DNA from: an uncultured Rhodospirillales bacterium
Lineage (GTDB): Bacteria; Pseudomonadota; Alphaproteobacteria; Acetobacterales; Acetobacteraceae
Length of the DNA stretch: 64,000 nucleotides
Reading direction: 5' to 3'
NCBI GenBank assembly: GCA_903835235.1
Contig: CAILMF010000029.1
Coordinates: forward strand, 23,761-87,760
Part shown: positions 44,692 to 56,274 of the stretch, in pieces
Layout: each line of letters begins with the position of its first letter
Position numbering within the stretch: the first letter of the stretch is position 1
Translations under genes and position numbers: made by a program
Notes under the pieces: generated by a model
What the model was told of the DNA's origin: nothing
What the model saw: only the letters and a program-made list of their open reading frames with translations
Database searches by the model: none

Positions 44692-46248
44692 TCAAGGAAT
44701 TCCTCGCGTCCGGAGTCTCACGCCTGCGGTCAGGAGGTAGCAAAGTGTTAACATCACGGTGAGGATCGGCAACCAAAGGCCGGTCCGGTTGAAAACGGTC
44801 GGGCCGATTGCGCCGGGCAGGGCGGCGGAAACCGTGCCGGCCTGGCCCAGCCCCAGCATCGCCAGCCGTCGGCCATGGGCGTCGAACACCGCGGAAATGC
44901 CGGACTGCGCGGCCCGGGCCAGCGGCAGGCCTTCCTCCACGGCGCGCAGCCGGGCGGTGGCCAGGTGCTGCCAGGGGCCGGCGGAGTCGCCGAACCAGCT
45001 GTCGTTGGTGATGTTGACCAGCCAGGCCGGACGCGGGCTGGGGGCCACGGCGCCGGGGAAGATCACCTCGTAGCAGATCAGCGCGCCGAGGTCGGGCAGG
45101 CCGGGCACCACCAGCCGGGTGGGGCCGGGGCCGGCGCCGAAGTCGGCGCCATCGCTGCCGCCGGCCGCCAGCCGCACCGGCAGCAGGCCAGACAGCGGGC
45201 TGTACTCGCCGAAGGGCACCAGATGGGATTTATCGTATATATTAAGCACATCGCCTGCGGGGTTCAGGACCACCAGGCTGTTCCACACCTGGGCGAGCCG
45301 ACCATCCGGGCGCCACTCCGCCCGCACCGTGCCGGCCAGCAGCAGGGCGTTGGGCGGCAGGGTGGCGGCGGCCAGGCGCATCGCCTCGGGGTCCTGGGCC
45401 AGCAGGAAGGGGCTGGCGGTTTCCGGCCAGACCACGGCCAGCGGCTGCCCCGGGTGGGCGGCGGCCTCGCGCCGTGCGGCCTCGGCGGTCAGGTCCAGAT
45501 AGCGCTGGAAATTGGCGCGGCGCTGGGCCGGCTCCCACTTCATCTCCTGCGCGATGTTGCCCTGCACCAGCAGCAGCCGGACACCGGGCGCGGTGGGGTC
45601 GGCGCCGGAGAGCCGCCACAGGCCGAAGCCCGCCAGCAGCAGCAGCAGCGCGCCGCCGGCCAGCCAGAAGCGGCGGCCGAGCAGCGGCAGCCCGGCCAGC
45701 AGCAGCGTCAGCAGCGAAAGCCCGTGCACGCCGATGACGGAAGCGGCCTGGATCGGCAGGGCGGCGAAGGCCCAGACCGAGCCGATGAGGTTCCAGGGGA
45801 ATCCCGTAAAAGCCCAGCCGCGCAGCAATTCCCCGGCGACGAAGGCCGCGGCGAAGCCCAGCAGTCGCCGCCAGCCGGGCGGCAGCCACCAGGCCAGCAC
45901 GGCGGCGGGGATGGCGAAGATCGCCATGGGGATGGCCAGCGCCGGGGCGGCCAGCGGCACCAGCCACCAGAAATTGGCGATATCCTTCAGGATGGCCGAG
46001 GTGACCCAGTAGACCCCGGCGACGTGATGCGCCCAGGCCCAGAGGAAGCCGAGCAGCGCCGCCTGCTTCCAGCCGGGGGCGCGGCCCAGCAGCCAGACCA
46101 GGCCGGGCACCGCGACCAGCAGCGCCGGCACCAGGTGCAGCGGCGGCAGGGCCAGCGTGGCGCAGAGGCCGAGGACCAGCACCGCCTTGCGCGGGTTACG
46201 GGCGCCCAGGGCGTGGAGTTTCGGCGGATAGGGCAGGGTTTCGCTCAC
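44692..46248 (-). CDS. lnt: apolipoprotein N-acyltransferase
   Basis: Adds the third acyl chain to lipoproteins in the inner membrane. The GTG at 46248 gives 518 residues (MSETLPYPPKLHALG); the ATG at 46344 adds a stretch without family resemblance. Membrane helices fill the first ~215 residues, then a nitrilase-like periplasmic domain with catalytic Glu276 (VVWPETASP), Lys340 (NIYDKSHLVPFGEY) and Cys392 (LICYEVIFPG), and a last helix. All three catalytic residues are present. Confidence 0.95.
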   Translation of the reverse strand: MSETLPYPPKLHALGARNPRKAVLVLGLCATLALPPLHLVPALLVAVPGLVWLLGRAPGWKQAALLGFLWAWAHHVAGVYWVTSAILKDIANFWWLVPLAAPALAIPMAIFAIPAAVLAWWLPPGWRRLLGFAAAFVAGELLRGWAFTGFPWNLIGSVWAFAALPIQAASVIGVHGLSLLTLLLAGLPLLGRRFWLAGGALLLLLAGFGLWRLSGADPTAPGVRLLLVQGNIAQEMKWEPAQRRANFQRYLDLTAEAARREAAAHPGQPLAVVWPETASPFLLAQDPEAMRLAAATLPPNALLLAGTVRAEWRPDGRLAQVWNSLVVLNPAGDVLNIYDKSHLVPFGEYSPLSGLLPVRLAAGGSDGADFGAGPGPTRLVVPGLPDLGALICYEVIFPGAVAPSPRPAWLVNITNDSWFGDSAGPWQHLATARLRAVEEGLPLARAAQSGISAVFDAHGRRLAMLGLGQAGTVSAALPGAIGPTVFNRTGLWLPILTVMLTLCYLLTAGVRLRTRGIP

Positions 46249-46455
46249 GCCCCGCCCGTAGCGGCGTGGCGCCCCGGCGGCAAGCGTGGCGTGGTTACAC
46301 CAGCGGCCGATTTCATCGACCGCTGATTGGGTTTTTGCCCTCAAACGCGTCGTGCCGAAGGCACGCCTCTGGCTTGACGCTTCGAAGGCACGCCTCCGGC
46401 GTGACGCACCGCCATCCGGCGGCTCGGCACGAGCCCAAGCCTCGTGCCGGTGGGT
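46249..46455. other. 207-bp region with short repeats between lnt and small membrane gene
   Basis: It contains a hairpin CAGCGGcCGAT/ATCGaCCGCTG (46301-46325) followed by five T on the plus strand, two 25-base direct copies of CGAAGGCACGCCTCTGGCTT plus five bases (46356 and 46383, 27 apart), and a perfect hairpin CGGCACGAG/CTCGTGCCG (46425-46449) just past the small membrane gene. Confidence 0.6.
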
Positions 46456-46695
46456 TTACAGCCGGCCCGTCGGCATGTGTCGCCCCCCGCCTGGCCGCGG
46501 CAGAGACCGGCGCCGGTTGCGGCCAAGCGCGACCCAGGCGCCACCGGTGACGACCAGCGCGGTGCTCAGCAGCCCCCAGGCCAGCAGCACCCACATGGCC
46601 TGGGCAAGCCACTGCAGTGGCAGCAGGTCCAGCCAGACCAGGCCCGACATGACCGCCGAAGCGAGGATCGCGTGTTCCAGCACTGCATGGCGCAT
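46456..46695 (-). CDS. small hypothetical membrane protein
   Basis: 79 residues from the ATG at 46695 (MRHAVLEHAILASAVMSGLV). Two hydrophobic helices (about 10-30 and 33-55) are followed by a basic Arg-rich tail. No family recognised. It lies between the AraC-type gene and lnt on the same strand, with a hairpin directly after its stop. The ribosome site is weak; a longer version from 46737 is possible. Confidence 0.5.
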   Translation of the reverse strand: MRHAVLEHAILASAVMSGLVWLDLLPLQWLAQAMWVLLAWGLLSTALVVTGGAWVALGRNRRRSLPRPGGGRHMPTGRL

Positions 46696-46789
46696 GGTCG
46701 TTTCCCGAGGCGCCCCTCTGACCGTGGGCGCTCTCACGTGTGAACGAGCGACGTTGACGTGAAGATTGTATACTTAACTGGATTGTGAC

Positions 46790-47611
46790 TCAAGCCGAAT
46801 CGAGCGGACCGCTTGAAGCAGCCCCGGGCGTTACCCCGAAGGCGGCGCGAAACGCCGCGCCGAAGGCGGGGGCGCTGGCATAGCCGACCGCGGCGGCGGC
46901 GCGGGCCGGGGCAACGCCACGGGCCAGCAGGGCGGCGGCCTCCGACAGGCGGAGGAGTTGGCGCCAGCGGCCGAAGCTCATGCCGGTTTCCCGTTGGAAC
47001 AGTCTTGCGAGGGTGCGGGGGCTGGCGCCGCTGCGCTCGGCCCAGGCTTCCACCGTCAGCGGGCTGGCGGGGTTGGCCTGCAATGCCGCGGCCAGCCGGG
47101 CCAGGCGCGGGTCGTGCAGCGCCGGCACGCCCAACGGCAGGGCGGGCGCGCGGGCGATCTCGTCCAGGATCAGCGCGGCGACATGCCCGGCGCGGCCGGC
47201 GGGGTCCCATTCCAGCGGCTCCTCGCAGGCGGCCAGTACCAGCGCGCGCAGCAGGGCGGAGACGCCCATGACGGCGCTGGCCGGCGGCCCGGCGGCGGCG
47301 GCATCGGCGCGCAGGAACAGGGCGCGCATTGCCACTTCCCCCTGCATGGTCACGCTGTGCGGCATGTTGGCGGGCACCCACAGCGCGCGGCCGGGCGGGA
47401 CCACATGGGCCATGGTGTCGGTGGCGATGCGCATGACCCCGGCGGTGGCGTAGAGCAGCTGGGCGCGGGCATGGCTGTGCCGGCCGGTGGCGTGGCCGTC
47501 CGCATAGTCCCGGGCGAAGCCGGCGAGCGGGCGGTCCACCACCTCCTGCGGAAAGCCGCGCAGCGGGGCCAGAGCGCCGGGATGGTCGTTGCGATGGCCT
47601 GATGGCGACAT
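46790..47611 (-). CDS. AraC-family transcriptional regulator
   Basis: Regulator of 273 residues with an N-terminal cupin (about 25-110, with GRHSHARAQLLYATAG and VPPGRALWVPANMPHSV) and a C-terminal double helix-turn-helix (about 170-265, with SGASPRTLARLFQRETGMSF and VGYASAPAFGAAFRAAFGVT). Divergent from an MFS carrier gene, a standard regulator/efflux pair, so it probably controls that carrier. The effector is unknown. The intergenic space carries element B. Confidence 0.92.
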   Translation of the reverse strand: MSPSGHRNDHPGALAPLRGFPQEVVDRPLAGFARDYADGHATGRHSHARAQLLYATAGVMRIATDTMAHVVPPGRALWVPANMPHSVTMQGEVAMRALFLRADAAAAGPPASAVMGVSALLRALVLAACEEPLEWDPAGRAGHVAALILDEIARAPALPLGVPALHDPRLARLAAALQANPASPLTVEAWAERSGASPRTLARLFQRETGMSFGRWRQLLRLSEAAALLARGVAPARAAAAVGYASAPAFGAAFRAAFGVTPGAASSGPLDSA

Positions 47612-47640
47612 GATGTGGCCGTACGTCTATGCCCGGCCAG

Positions 47641-47741
47641 GCTAGACCGTGATCTCCGCCGATTGAAGCGGCGATCACGGTCTAGCTGTTGTCGAGAGGC
47701 TGATTCACGCCATTCGACGATTCCGTCTCAGGCGATCAGGC
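47641..47741 (+). repeat. dispersed two-hairpin element B, copy 2
   Basis: First hairpin: GCTAGACCGTGAT (47641-47653) with ATCACGGTCTAGC (47674-47686), plus inner CGCCG/CGGCG around ATTGAAG. Then TGTTGTCGAGAGGC and a core with CTGATTCACG, TTCGACGATTCCGTCT and CGATCAGG. It lies in the divergent AraC/MFS promoter region. Confidence 0.75.
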
Positions 47742-47761
47742 TCTAGGCTCCGCCCCAGGAA

Positions 47762-49015
47762 ATGGACAACCAAGACATGCGCAACCAGGCGATGCGGCAG
47801 ATCGTGTTCATCAACACGGCGCACTTCCTCAACCACTACATCCTGCTGATCCTGGCCACCGCGGTGCTGGGCATGGTGACCCAGGCGCCGGAGGCCTTCG
47901 GCCGGGACTACGGCCCGATCCTGGCGCTGGGGACGACGATGTTCGTGCTCTATGGCCTGGGCGCGCTGCCGATGGGCTGGTTGCAGGAAAAGTTCGGCCG
48001 CAAGGCGATGATGGCGGTGTTCTACTTCGGCACCGGCGCCGGGCTGCTGGTGGCGGGCATCGCGCCCTCGCCGCTGGTGCTGACATTGGCGCTGGCCTTC
48101 ATGGGCGCCTGCGCGGCGATCTACCACCCCATCGGCACCGCCATGCTGGTGGAGGCCGCCGGCGACAAGGTCGGGCGCTCCATGGGCATCAATGGCGCCT
48201 TCGGCAATATCGGCGTGGCCTGCGCCCCGGTGGTGACGGCGCTGCTGGCGGCCAAGCTGGGCTGGCATTTTGCCTTCCTGATCCCTGGCGTGGTGTGCAT
48301 CGCGGTCGGCCTGCTGTGGCTGCGGGAAGAACCCTATGACTTCGTCAAGGCGGCCGGGCCGCAGAAGGCGTTTCCCGCCATTCCGCCTGCCATCGTGCGG
48401 CGTGCGGTGGTGGTGCTGATGGCCATCGCCACCGTCTCCGGCCTGGTGTTCAACGCGTTTTCCCTGCTGCTGCCCAAGCTGATGGAGGAGCGCCTGGCCG
48501 GTTCGCCGGACCTGCTGCCGGTGGTGGGCATGCTGGCCTTCCTGGCCACGCTGTGCGGCGGGCTGACGCAGTTCACCGTGGGGCGCATGATCGACCGGCA
48601 CACGCTGAAGGGCGTGTTCCTGCCGCTGGCCCTGGTGCAGATGCCATGCATGCTGGCGCTGGCCTATGTGCAGGGCTGGCTGGTGCTGCCGCTGGCCGGA
48701 ATCATGGCGGCCAGCATCTTCGGCCAGGTCACGGTGAACGAGACGATGACCGCGCGCTACGTGGCGCCGGCGCTGCGGGCCAAGCTGTACAGCATCCGCT
48801 TCACCATCGGCTTTCTGGGGGCGGCCGCGGCCTCCCCGCTGGTGGGCTTCCTGCATGAGGCGACGGGCACGCTGACCGCAGGGCTGCTGGTGCTGTCCGG
48901 CTTCGGCGCGGTGACCTTCATCTGCGCGCTGGCCTTCCCGAACCGGCGGGAGGAGCTGCAGCCGGAACTGTGGGCGCGGGCGCCGGAGAGCGGCAGGCTG
49001 GCCGCCGCCGAGTAG
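47762..49015 (+). CDS. MFS transporter, fosmidomycin-resistance-like
   Basis: Twelve-helix carrier of 417 residues. N-terminal helix follows MRQIVFINTAHFLNHYILLI; the helix 2-3 loop GWLQEKFGRKAMM and the segment AIYHPIGTAMLVEAAGDKVG place it in the Fsr/FsmR-like group. The divergent AraC-type gene probably regulates it. The natural substrate is unknown. Confidence 0.88.
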   Translation: MDNQDMRNQAMRQIVFINTAHFLNHYILLILATAVLGMVTQAPEAFGRDYGPILALGTTMFVLYGLGALPMGWLQEKFGRKAMMAVFYFGTGAGLLVAGIAPSPLVLTLALAFMGACAAIYHPIGTAMLVEAAGDKVGRSMGINGAFGNIGVACAPVVTALLAAKLGWHFAFLIPGVVCIAVGLLWLREEPYDFVKAAGPQKAFPAIPPAIVRRAVVVLMAIATVSGLVFNAFSLLLPKLMEERLAGSPDLLPVVGMLAFLATLCGGLTQFTVGRMIDRHTLKGVFLPLALVQMPCMLALAYVQGWLVLPLAGIMAASIFGQVTVNETMTARYVAPALRAKLYSIRFTIGFLGAAAASPLVGFLHEATGTLTAGLLVLSGFGAVTFICALAFPNRREELQPELWARAPESGRLAAAE

Positions 49016-49082
49016 CGGGAAGCGCGGGCGCGGCGGCGGATAAGCCGTTTGCGCCCCCGGCTGGGGGCGGTATGTCCCGGGG

Positions 49083-49964
49083 ATGCCCGCTCCCCTCATC
49101 GGCGTCCTGCTGCAACTCAGCGCCTTGGCGCTGTTCGTCTGCATGGACAGCCTGGTGAAGGCGCTGACCGCGCATTACGCCGTGCCGCAGCTGATGTGGG
49201 CGCGCTTCCTGTTCGCGCTGCTGGCGGCGGCGCTGGTCATTCGGCTGACCAGTGGCACGCTGCCCTGGCGCAGCCGGGCGCCGGGGTTGCAGGCGCTGCG
49301 CAGCCTGATGCTGGCCGGCTGCAACCTGATGTTCTCCAACGCCCTGGCCGTGGTGCCGCTGGCCGATTGCACCGCCATCGGCTTCGCCTCGCCGCTGTTC
49401 ACCGTGGCGCTGGCCCGGGTTTGGCTGAAGGAAAGGGTCAGCGCGCGGCGCTGGGCCGGGGTGGTGATGGGGCTGCTGGGGGTGGTGATCGCGCTGCGCC
49501 CGCCCTTCCTGTTCGGCGGCGAGCCGCTGCCCTGGCAGGCCGCGCTGCCGCTGGGCACGGCGGCGTTGTTCGCGGTGTACCAGGTGCTGACGCGGCGGCT
49601 GGCGGCGATCGACCGGCCCAATACCACCATCCTGCACACGGGGCTGGCGGCCAGCGTGGCGACGTCGCTGGCCTTGCCGCTGGTGTGGGTGGCGCCGTCC
49701 GCGCCAGATTGGGCGCTGCTGGTGGCGCTGGGGGCGCTGGGCGGCGCCGGCCATGGGCTGCTGGTGCTGGCCTTCGCCCGGGCGCCGGCCAGCCTGCTCT
49801 CGCCCTTGTCATACAGCCAGCTGGTCTGGGCCATGCTGGCCGGCGTTGTGGTGTTCGGGGATTGGCCGCGGCCGGTCGCGCTGCTGGGCATGGCCATCAT
49901 CGTGGCCGGCGGCATTCTTGTGGCCCTGCCGGAACGGCCGAGCGGGACGGGCACGCGGCGTTAA
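49083..49964 (+). CDS. EamA/DMT-family transporter
   Basis: Ten-helix membrane protein of 293 residues, two EamA halves (about 5-135 and 150-285). Typical blocks: MWARFLFALLAAALVIRL, NALAVVPLADCTAIGFASPL and the second-half SPLSYSQLVWAMLAGVVVFG. Members export amino acids or other metabolites; the substrate cannot be told here. It follows the MFS gene by 67 bases. Confidence 0.9.
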   Translation: MPAPLIGVLLQLSALALFVCMDSLVKALTAHYAVPQLMWARFLFALLAAALVIRLTSGTLPWRSRAPGLQALRSLMLAGCNLMFSNALAVVPLADCTAIGFASPLFTVALARVWLKERVSARRWAGVVMGLLGVVIALRPPFLFGGEPLPWQAALPLGTAALFAVYQVLTRRLAAIDRPNTTILHTGLAASVATSLALPLVWVAPSAPDWALLVALGALGGAGHGLLVLAFARAPASLLSPLSYSQLVWAMLAGVVVFGDWPRPVALLGMAIIVAGGILVALPERPSGTGTRR

Positions 49965-50031
49965 CCATGCTTGCGTCTGGTCGCTGGCTGGCCTAGCGAT
50001 GACGGTGTGATGACGAAGCCATGACCACACG

Positions 50032-50712
50032 ATGACGGGACCTGCCACCATTCAAGCCGCCAGGCCGCTTCAGGACCAGCCCAGCCATCGGCGCGCCGCG
50101 CTGGACGCGGAAGCGGTGCGCGAGGCGTATCGCCGCTGGGCCGGGGTGTACGACACGGTGTTCGGCGCGGTTTCCGCCCCGGCGCGCGGCCGTGCGGTGG
50201 CTGCGGTGAACCGGCTGCCCGGGACCCGGGTGCTGGAAGTGGGGGTGGGCACCGGCCTGGCCCTGCCGCTGTACCGGGCGGAAAAGCAGGTTGTCGGTAT
50301 CGACCTTTCCGCCGAGATGCTGGCGCATGCGCGCCGCCGCGTGGCCGAACAGCGGCTGGGCAATGTGGAAGCCCTGCTGGAGATGGACGCCGAGGCGATG
50401 GGTTTTGCCAGCGCCAGCTTCGATATTGCCGTGGCCATGTTCACCGCCACCGTGGTGCCGGATGCCCGCAAGCTGCTGGCGGAAATGCGCCGGGTGGTGA
50501 AGCCGGGCGGACAGTTGCTGTTCGTCAACCATTTCCGCGCCGAACGCGGCATTCGCTGGTGGGCCGAGCGCAGCCTGGCGCCGCTGGCGCGCGGCCTGGG
50601 CTGGCACCCGGATTTTTCGATGCTCGACCTGCTGGGCAGCCTGGATGAGGCGGCGAGCGTGGAGGAATGCAAGCCCTTCGGCCTGTTCACGCTGGTGCGG
50701 GTGCCGAACTGA
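50032..50712 (+). CDS. pmtA: phosphatidylethanolamine N-methyltransferase-like SAM methyltransferase
   Basis: Likely makes methylated phosphatidylethanolamines and phosphatidylcholine. 226 residues. The SAM-binding motif is TRVLEVGVGTGLALPLYR (about 65-82), followed by GIDLSAEMLAHARRRV and the acidic LEMDAEAMGF; the N-terminal VREAYRRWAGVYDTVFGAV matches the Rhodobacter-type PmtA family. The exact lipid substrate is inferred from family similarity. Confidence 0.82.
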   Translation: MTGPATIQAARPLQDQPSHRRAALDAEAVREAYRRWAGVYDTVFGAVSAPARGRAVAAVNRLPGTRVLEVGVGTGLALPLYRAEKQVVGIDLSAEMLAHARRRVAEQRLGNVEALLEMDAEAMGFASASFDIAVAMFTATVVPDARKLLAEMRRVVKPGGQLLFVNHFRAERGIRWWAERSLAPLARGLGWHPDFSMLDLLGSLDEAASVEECKPFGLFTLVRVPN

Positions 50713-50763
50713 GGGCTGCCGCCGGCGCGTGAGCATGCTCCGGCCGCCTCACGCGGGCTGATC

Positions 50764-52089
50764 CTACAGCCCCACCATTCCCGACAGCAGCTTGACGTTC
50801 AGCGCCACGATCAGCGCTGCCGCGGCCCAGCCCAGCACCACCTGCCAGCGCGGCGCCACCAGGGCGCCGAGGCGCTTGCGGTCCCCGGCGAACAACATCA
50901 GCGGAATCACCGCGAAGGGCAGTTGCAGGCTCAGGATGACCTGGGACAGGATCAGCAGCTGCGCTGTGCCGCTCTCGCCCATCAGCGCCGTGACGATCAC
51001 GGCGGGGATGATGGCCACGCCGCGCGTCACCAGGCGCCGGATCGGCGGTGGCAGGCGAACCCCCAGAAACCCTTCCATCACCACCTGGCCGGCCAGGGTG
51101 GCGGTGACGGTCGCGTTCAGCCCGCACAGCAGCAAGGCCACCGCGAACAGCACGGCGGCCAGCCCGCTGCCGACCATCGGCGCCAGCAGCACATAGGCTT
51201 CCTGGATCTCCGCGACCTCGGTGCGGCCGCCGGCGTGGAAGACGGCGGCGGCGGTGATCAGGATGGCGGAGTTGACCAGCAGCGCCAGGCAGAGCGCCAC
51301 CGTGCTGTCGATGCTGGCGAAGCGGATCGCCTCGGGCCGCGCCTCCGGCGCCACGGCGCGGGACTGCACCACGGCGGTGTGCAGGTACAGGTTGTGCGGC
51401 ATGACCGTGGCGCCGAGGATGCCGATGGCGATGTAGAGCATGGCGTCGTTGGTCAGGATCTGCCGGCTGGGGAAATAGCCGGCCAGCACCTCCGACCAAA
51501 CTGGCTGGGCCATGGCGATCTGGATGGCGAAGCAGGCGAACACGCCGAGGATCAGCCCGGCGACCAGCGCCTCCAGCCAGCGGACGCCCTTGTGCTGCAA
51601 CCACAGCACCAGCAGCGCGTCGGCCGCGGTCAGCAGCACGCCCAGCAGCAGGGGAATGCCGAACAGCAACTCCAGCGCGATGGCGGTGCCGATCAGCTCC
51701 GCCAGGTCGGTGGCGCAGATGGCGATCTCCGCCAGGAACCACAGCACCAGGTTGACCGGGCGGGGGAAGCGTTCCCGGCAGAGCTGCGCCAGGTCGCGCC
51801 CGGTGGCGATGCCGATGCGGGCGCAGAGCGCCTGGAGCAGCATGGCCATCAGCGAGGAGAGCAGGGCGACGGAGAGCAGGGTGTAGCCGAAGGCCGAGCC
51901 ACCGGCCAACGCGGTGGCCCAATTGCCGGGGTCCATGTAGCCGACCGCGACCAGATAGCCCGGGCCGACGAAGGCCAGCATGCGGCGCAGCCGGGTGGCG
52001 CCGGGCGGCACCGCCACGCTGCGGTGCATTTCCGGCAGGCTGACGGCGGGCGGCTGCGGCGGCGGAGCCTGCTCGGGCCGGGTCAGCAT
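50764..52089 (-). CDS. mntH: Nramp-family divalent metal transporter
   Basis: Proton-coupled Mn(II)/Fe(II) importer of 441 residues, eleven helices. The helix-1 metal motif is YMDPGNWAT with Asp53 and Asn56; the helix-6 region has [15 protein letters not shown]. An ArsR/SmtB-type regulator starts divergently 167 bases away and is a likely controller. The ATG at 52089 gives a 35-residue Pro-rich tail before the first helix. Confidence 0.95.
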   Translation of the reverse strand: MLTRPEQAPPPQPPAVSLPEMHRSVAVPPGATRLRRMLAFVGPGYLVAVGYMDPGNWATALAGGSAFGYTLLSVALLSSLMAMLLQALCARIGIATGRDLAQLCRERFPRPVNLVLWFLAEIAICATDLAELIGTAIALELLFGIPLLLGVLLTAADALLVLWLQHKGVRWLEALVAGLILGVFACFAIQIAMAQPVWSEVLAGYFPSRQILTNDAMLYIAIGILGATVMPHNLYLHTAVVQSRAVAPEARPEAIRFASIDSTVALCLALLVNSAILITAAAVFHAGGRTEVAEIQEAYVLLAPMVGSGLAAVLFAVALLLCGLNATVTATLAGQVVMEGFLGVRLPPPIRRLVTRGVAIIPAVIVTALMGESGTAQLLILSQVILSLQLPFAVIPLMLFAGDRKRLGALVAPRWQVVLGWAAAALIVALNVKLLSGMVGL

Positions 52090-52256
52090 GGCCGGTTGGC
52101 ATCAAGGGATGAACAGGTCTTCAACTCTACAGGGCTTCCCTTGATTTTCCAGGGCCTTAGCGGGACCGCTCAGCAGTTGCGCACGGCGTCGGTGCCTGTC
52201 AAGACCGTTGCTGCCGGATGTGGTCGCCGCAACACTGGGCGCCCGGGGCATTGAGG

Positions 52257-52580
52257 ATGACAATCATGCGGATGCGCAGCCGGATCGCCGACGACCAGGT
52301 GGTTGAGCTAGCGGAAATGTTCCGCCTGATGAGCGACCCGACGCGGCTGAAGATCATCCTGGCCTGCCTGGACGCGCCGGCCGCGGTGGGGGAGATGGCG
52401 GAGCGGCTGGGGATTTCGGCCAGCCTGGTGTCGCACCACCTGCGGCTGCTGCGCGCCGCCCGGCTGCTGCAGGCCGAACGCCGCGGGCGGCAGGTGTTCT
52501 ACGTGGTCGGCGACGAGCATATCCGATCCATGCTGTCGGACATGGTCGACCACGTCTCCGAGGAAGCGGCGGAGGAATAG
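52257..52580 (+). CDS. ArsR/SmtB-family metal-sensing repressor
   Basis: Winged-helix repressor of 107 residues from the ATG at 52257; earlier ATG at 52218 is less likely. The recognition region is VGEMAERLGISASLVSHHLR then LLQAERRGRQVFYVV. The C-terminal helix carries Asp86, His88, His99 and Glu102 with spacing 2, 11 and 3, identical to the zinc-sensing alpha-5 site of SmtB (Asp104, His106, His117, Glu120). No CxC motif, so not an arsenic sensor. Divergent to mntH, upstream of the oxidase genes. Confidence 0.92.
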   Translation: MTIMRMRSRIADDQVVELAEMFRLMSDPTRLKIILACLDAPAAVGEMAERLGISASLVSHHLRLLRAARLLQAERRGRQVFYVVGDEHIRSMLSDMVDHVSEEAAEE

Positions 52581-52728
52581 TCGGAGGCTCACTTGTGGCT
52601 GAGGTCGGGCGCGACTATGGTCCGGCCACGCTGCATCCGGTTTGGCCGGAGGCAGCCCGTTGGCCGCATTGGCGCGCCTGCGGTTTCTTTGGACGATCGG
52701 CGGACGCCGCTTGGGGACGGGACACGCG

Positions 52729-53643
52729 ATGCAACGTGTGATCGGGCGCTGGTTCAGGCTTTCAGGGGTGGCTGCGGCCGCCCTGGCGGCACTGGCCTTG
52801 GTTATGAGCTCCGCAATGCAATCCGCCGCGGCGGCTGAGCAGATGGTCGGTGCACCGATGGCGTGGGGCCTGGGGCTGCAGGAAGCCGGGGGCGTGCTCA
52901 AGGAGCGCATCCACGAGTTCAACGACCTGGTGCTCTGGATCATCATCGCGATCACGATCTTCGTGTTCATCCTGCTGGCCCTGGTGGTGTTGAAGTTCAA
53001 TGCCAAGGCCAATCCGGTGCCGTCGAAGACCAGCCACCACACCGGCCTGGAGATTGCCTGGACGGTGATCCCGGTGCTGATCCTGGTGGTCATCGCCATC
53101 CCGTCCTTCCGGCTGATCTACTATGAGGACCGGGCGCGCGAGGCCGACCTGACGATCAACGTGCAGGGCCGCCAGTGGTACTGGCACTACGAATACCCCG
53201 ACCAGGGCGGCCTGGCCTTCGACAGCCGGCCGATCCCGGACGAGGAGATCAACCTGGCCGCCGGCCAGCTGCGCAACCTGTCGGTGGATGAGCCGCTGGT
53301 GGTGCCGGTGGGCGCCAATGTCCGCGTGATCACCACCGGCCAGGACGTGATCCACAGCTTCTTCGTGCCCAGCCTGGGCGTGCAGAAGTACACCATTCCC
53401 GGCCGCGCGCTGGAGACCTGGTTCCGCGCCGACCGCGAAGGCATCTTCTACGGCCAGTGCAACCAGATCTGTGGCACCAACCACTCCCGGATGCCGATTG
53501 CCGTGCGCGCCGTGCCCCGGGCGGAGTTCCAGGCCTGGGTCGAGGACGCGAAGAAGCGCCTGGCCTCGGCCGAAGTGCCCGCGCTGGCCGTTGCGGAAGC
53601 GCCGGCCGCCACCACCTTGCAGATCGCGGAGGCCCGCCGGTAA
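52729..53643 (+). CDS. ctaC: cytochrome c oxidase subunit II
   Basis: CuA-bearing subunit that takes electrons from cytochrome c. The ATG at 52729 follows GGGGACGGG and gives 304 residues with a signal peptide (about 1-36), two membrane helices, and a cupredoxin domain. The CuA site is complete: His in TTGQDVIHSFFVPSLG, then GQCNQICGTNHSRMPI with Cys, Cys, His and Met. Aromatic patch QGRQWYWHYEYPD is conserved. First gene of the oxidase cluster. Confidence 0.97.
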   Translation: MQRVIGRWFRLSGVAAAALAALALVMSSAMQSAAAAEQMVGAPMAWGLGLQEAGGVLKERIHEFNDLVLWIIIAITIFVFILLALVVLKFNAKANPVPSKTSHHTGLEIAWTVIPVLILVVIAIPSFRLIYYEDRAREADLTINVQGRQWYWHYEYPDQGGLAFDSRPIPDEEINLAAGQLRNLSVDEPLVVPVGANVRVITTGQDVIHSFFVPSLGVQKYTIPGRALETWFRADREGIFYGQCNQICGTNHSRMPIAVRAVPRAEFQAWVEDAKKRLASAEVPALAVAEAPAATTLQIAEARR

Positions 53644-55299
<1,656 letters not shown>

Positions 55300-55323
55300 G
55301 GCGGATGAACGCAGGGGTTTTGC

Positions 55324-56274
55324 ATGAGCGAGGCCATGGCCGATAACACGAAGGGGGGCTCTGCCCCCCTTCCCTATTCCGGGGATCCCTCCGAGGTTCG
55401 CGACTGGTTCCAGTTGCTGAAACCGCGGGTCATGACGCTTGTGGTCTTCACCGGCCTGGTTGGCATGGTGGTGGCACCGGGGCATCTGCACCCGGTGCTG
55501 GCGGTCACGGCCATCCTGTGCATCGCGGTGGCCGCCGGCGCCGCGGGCGCCATCAACATGTGGTATGACCGCGATATCGACGCGGTGATGCGGCGCACCC
55601 AGGGCCGGCCGATCCCCGCCGGCAAGATCGAGGCCGGGGCGGCGCTGAGCTACGGCATCTTCCTCAGCGTCATGTCGGTGGTGGTGATGGGGCTGGCCAC
55701 CAACTGGGTGGCCGCGGCGGTGCTGGCCTTCAGCATCTGCTTCTATGTCTTCGTCTACACCATGTGGCTGAAGCGGCGGACGCCGCAGAACATCGTCATC
55801 GGCGGGGCGGCGGGCGCCTTTCCGCCGGTCATCGGCTGGGCCGCCGTCACCGGCAGCGTCACGCTGGAGCCGCTGGTGCTCTTCGCCATCATCTTCTTCT
55901 GGACCCCGCCACATTTCTGGGCGCTGAGCCTGTGGGCGCATGCCGACTACGAGCGCGCCGGCGTGCCGATGCTGCCGGTGGTGGCGGGGGCGCGGGAGAC
56001 GCGGCGGCAGATCCTGCTCTACACCATATTGTTGGCGCCGCTGGGCCTGGCGCCCTGGCTGCTGGGCTTTGCCGGCCCGGCCTATGCCGTGGTGGCGGGC
56101 GGCCTGGGCCTTGGATTCCTGTACTGCGCCACCACTGTATGGCGGGATCAGCAGGATGCCACTGGACGCAGCCTGACCAACGACGCGCCGGCGCGGCGCA
56201 CCTTCCGCTTTTCCCTGCTGTACCTGGCGTTGCTGTTCGCGGCGCTGGCAGCCGAACACCTGGTGCTGCGATGA
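55324..56274 (+). CDS. ctaB: heme o synthase (protoheme IX farnesyltransferase)
   Basis: Makes heme o, the precursor of heme a for CtaD. 316 residues, nine membrane helices. Prenyltransferase acidic motifs are [19 protein letters not shown] (about 77-95) and [34 protein letters not shown] is conserved. Its first codons lie in a repeat-like GGGGCTCTGCCCCCC stretch. The stop overlaps the next small gene by ATGA. Confidence 0.97.
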   Translation: MSEAMADNTKGGSAPLPYSGDPSEVRDWFQLLKPRVMTLVVFTGLVGMVVAPGHLHPVLAVTAILCIAVAAGAAGAINMWYDRDIDAVMRRTQGRPIPAGKIEAGAALSYGIFLSVMSVVVMGLATNWVAAAVLAFSICFYVFVYTMWLKRRTPQNIVIGGAAGAFPPVIGWAAVTGSVTLEPLVLFAIIFFWTPPHFWALSLWAHADYERAGVPMLPVVAGARETRRQILLYTILLAPLGLAPWLLGFAGPAYAVVAGGLGLGFLYCATTVWRDQQDATGRSLTNDAPARRTFRFSLLYLALLFAALAAEHLVLR

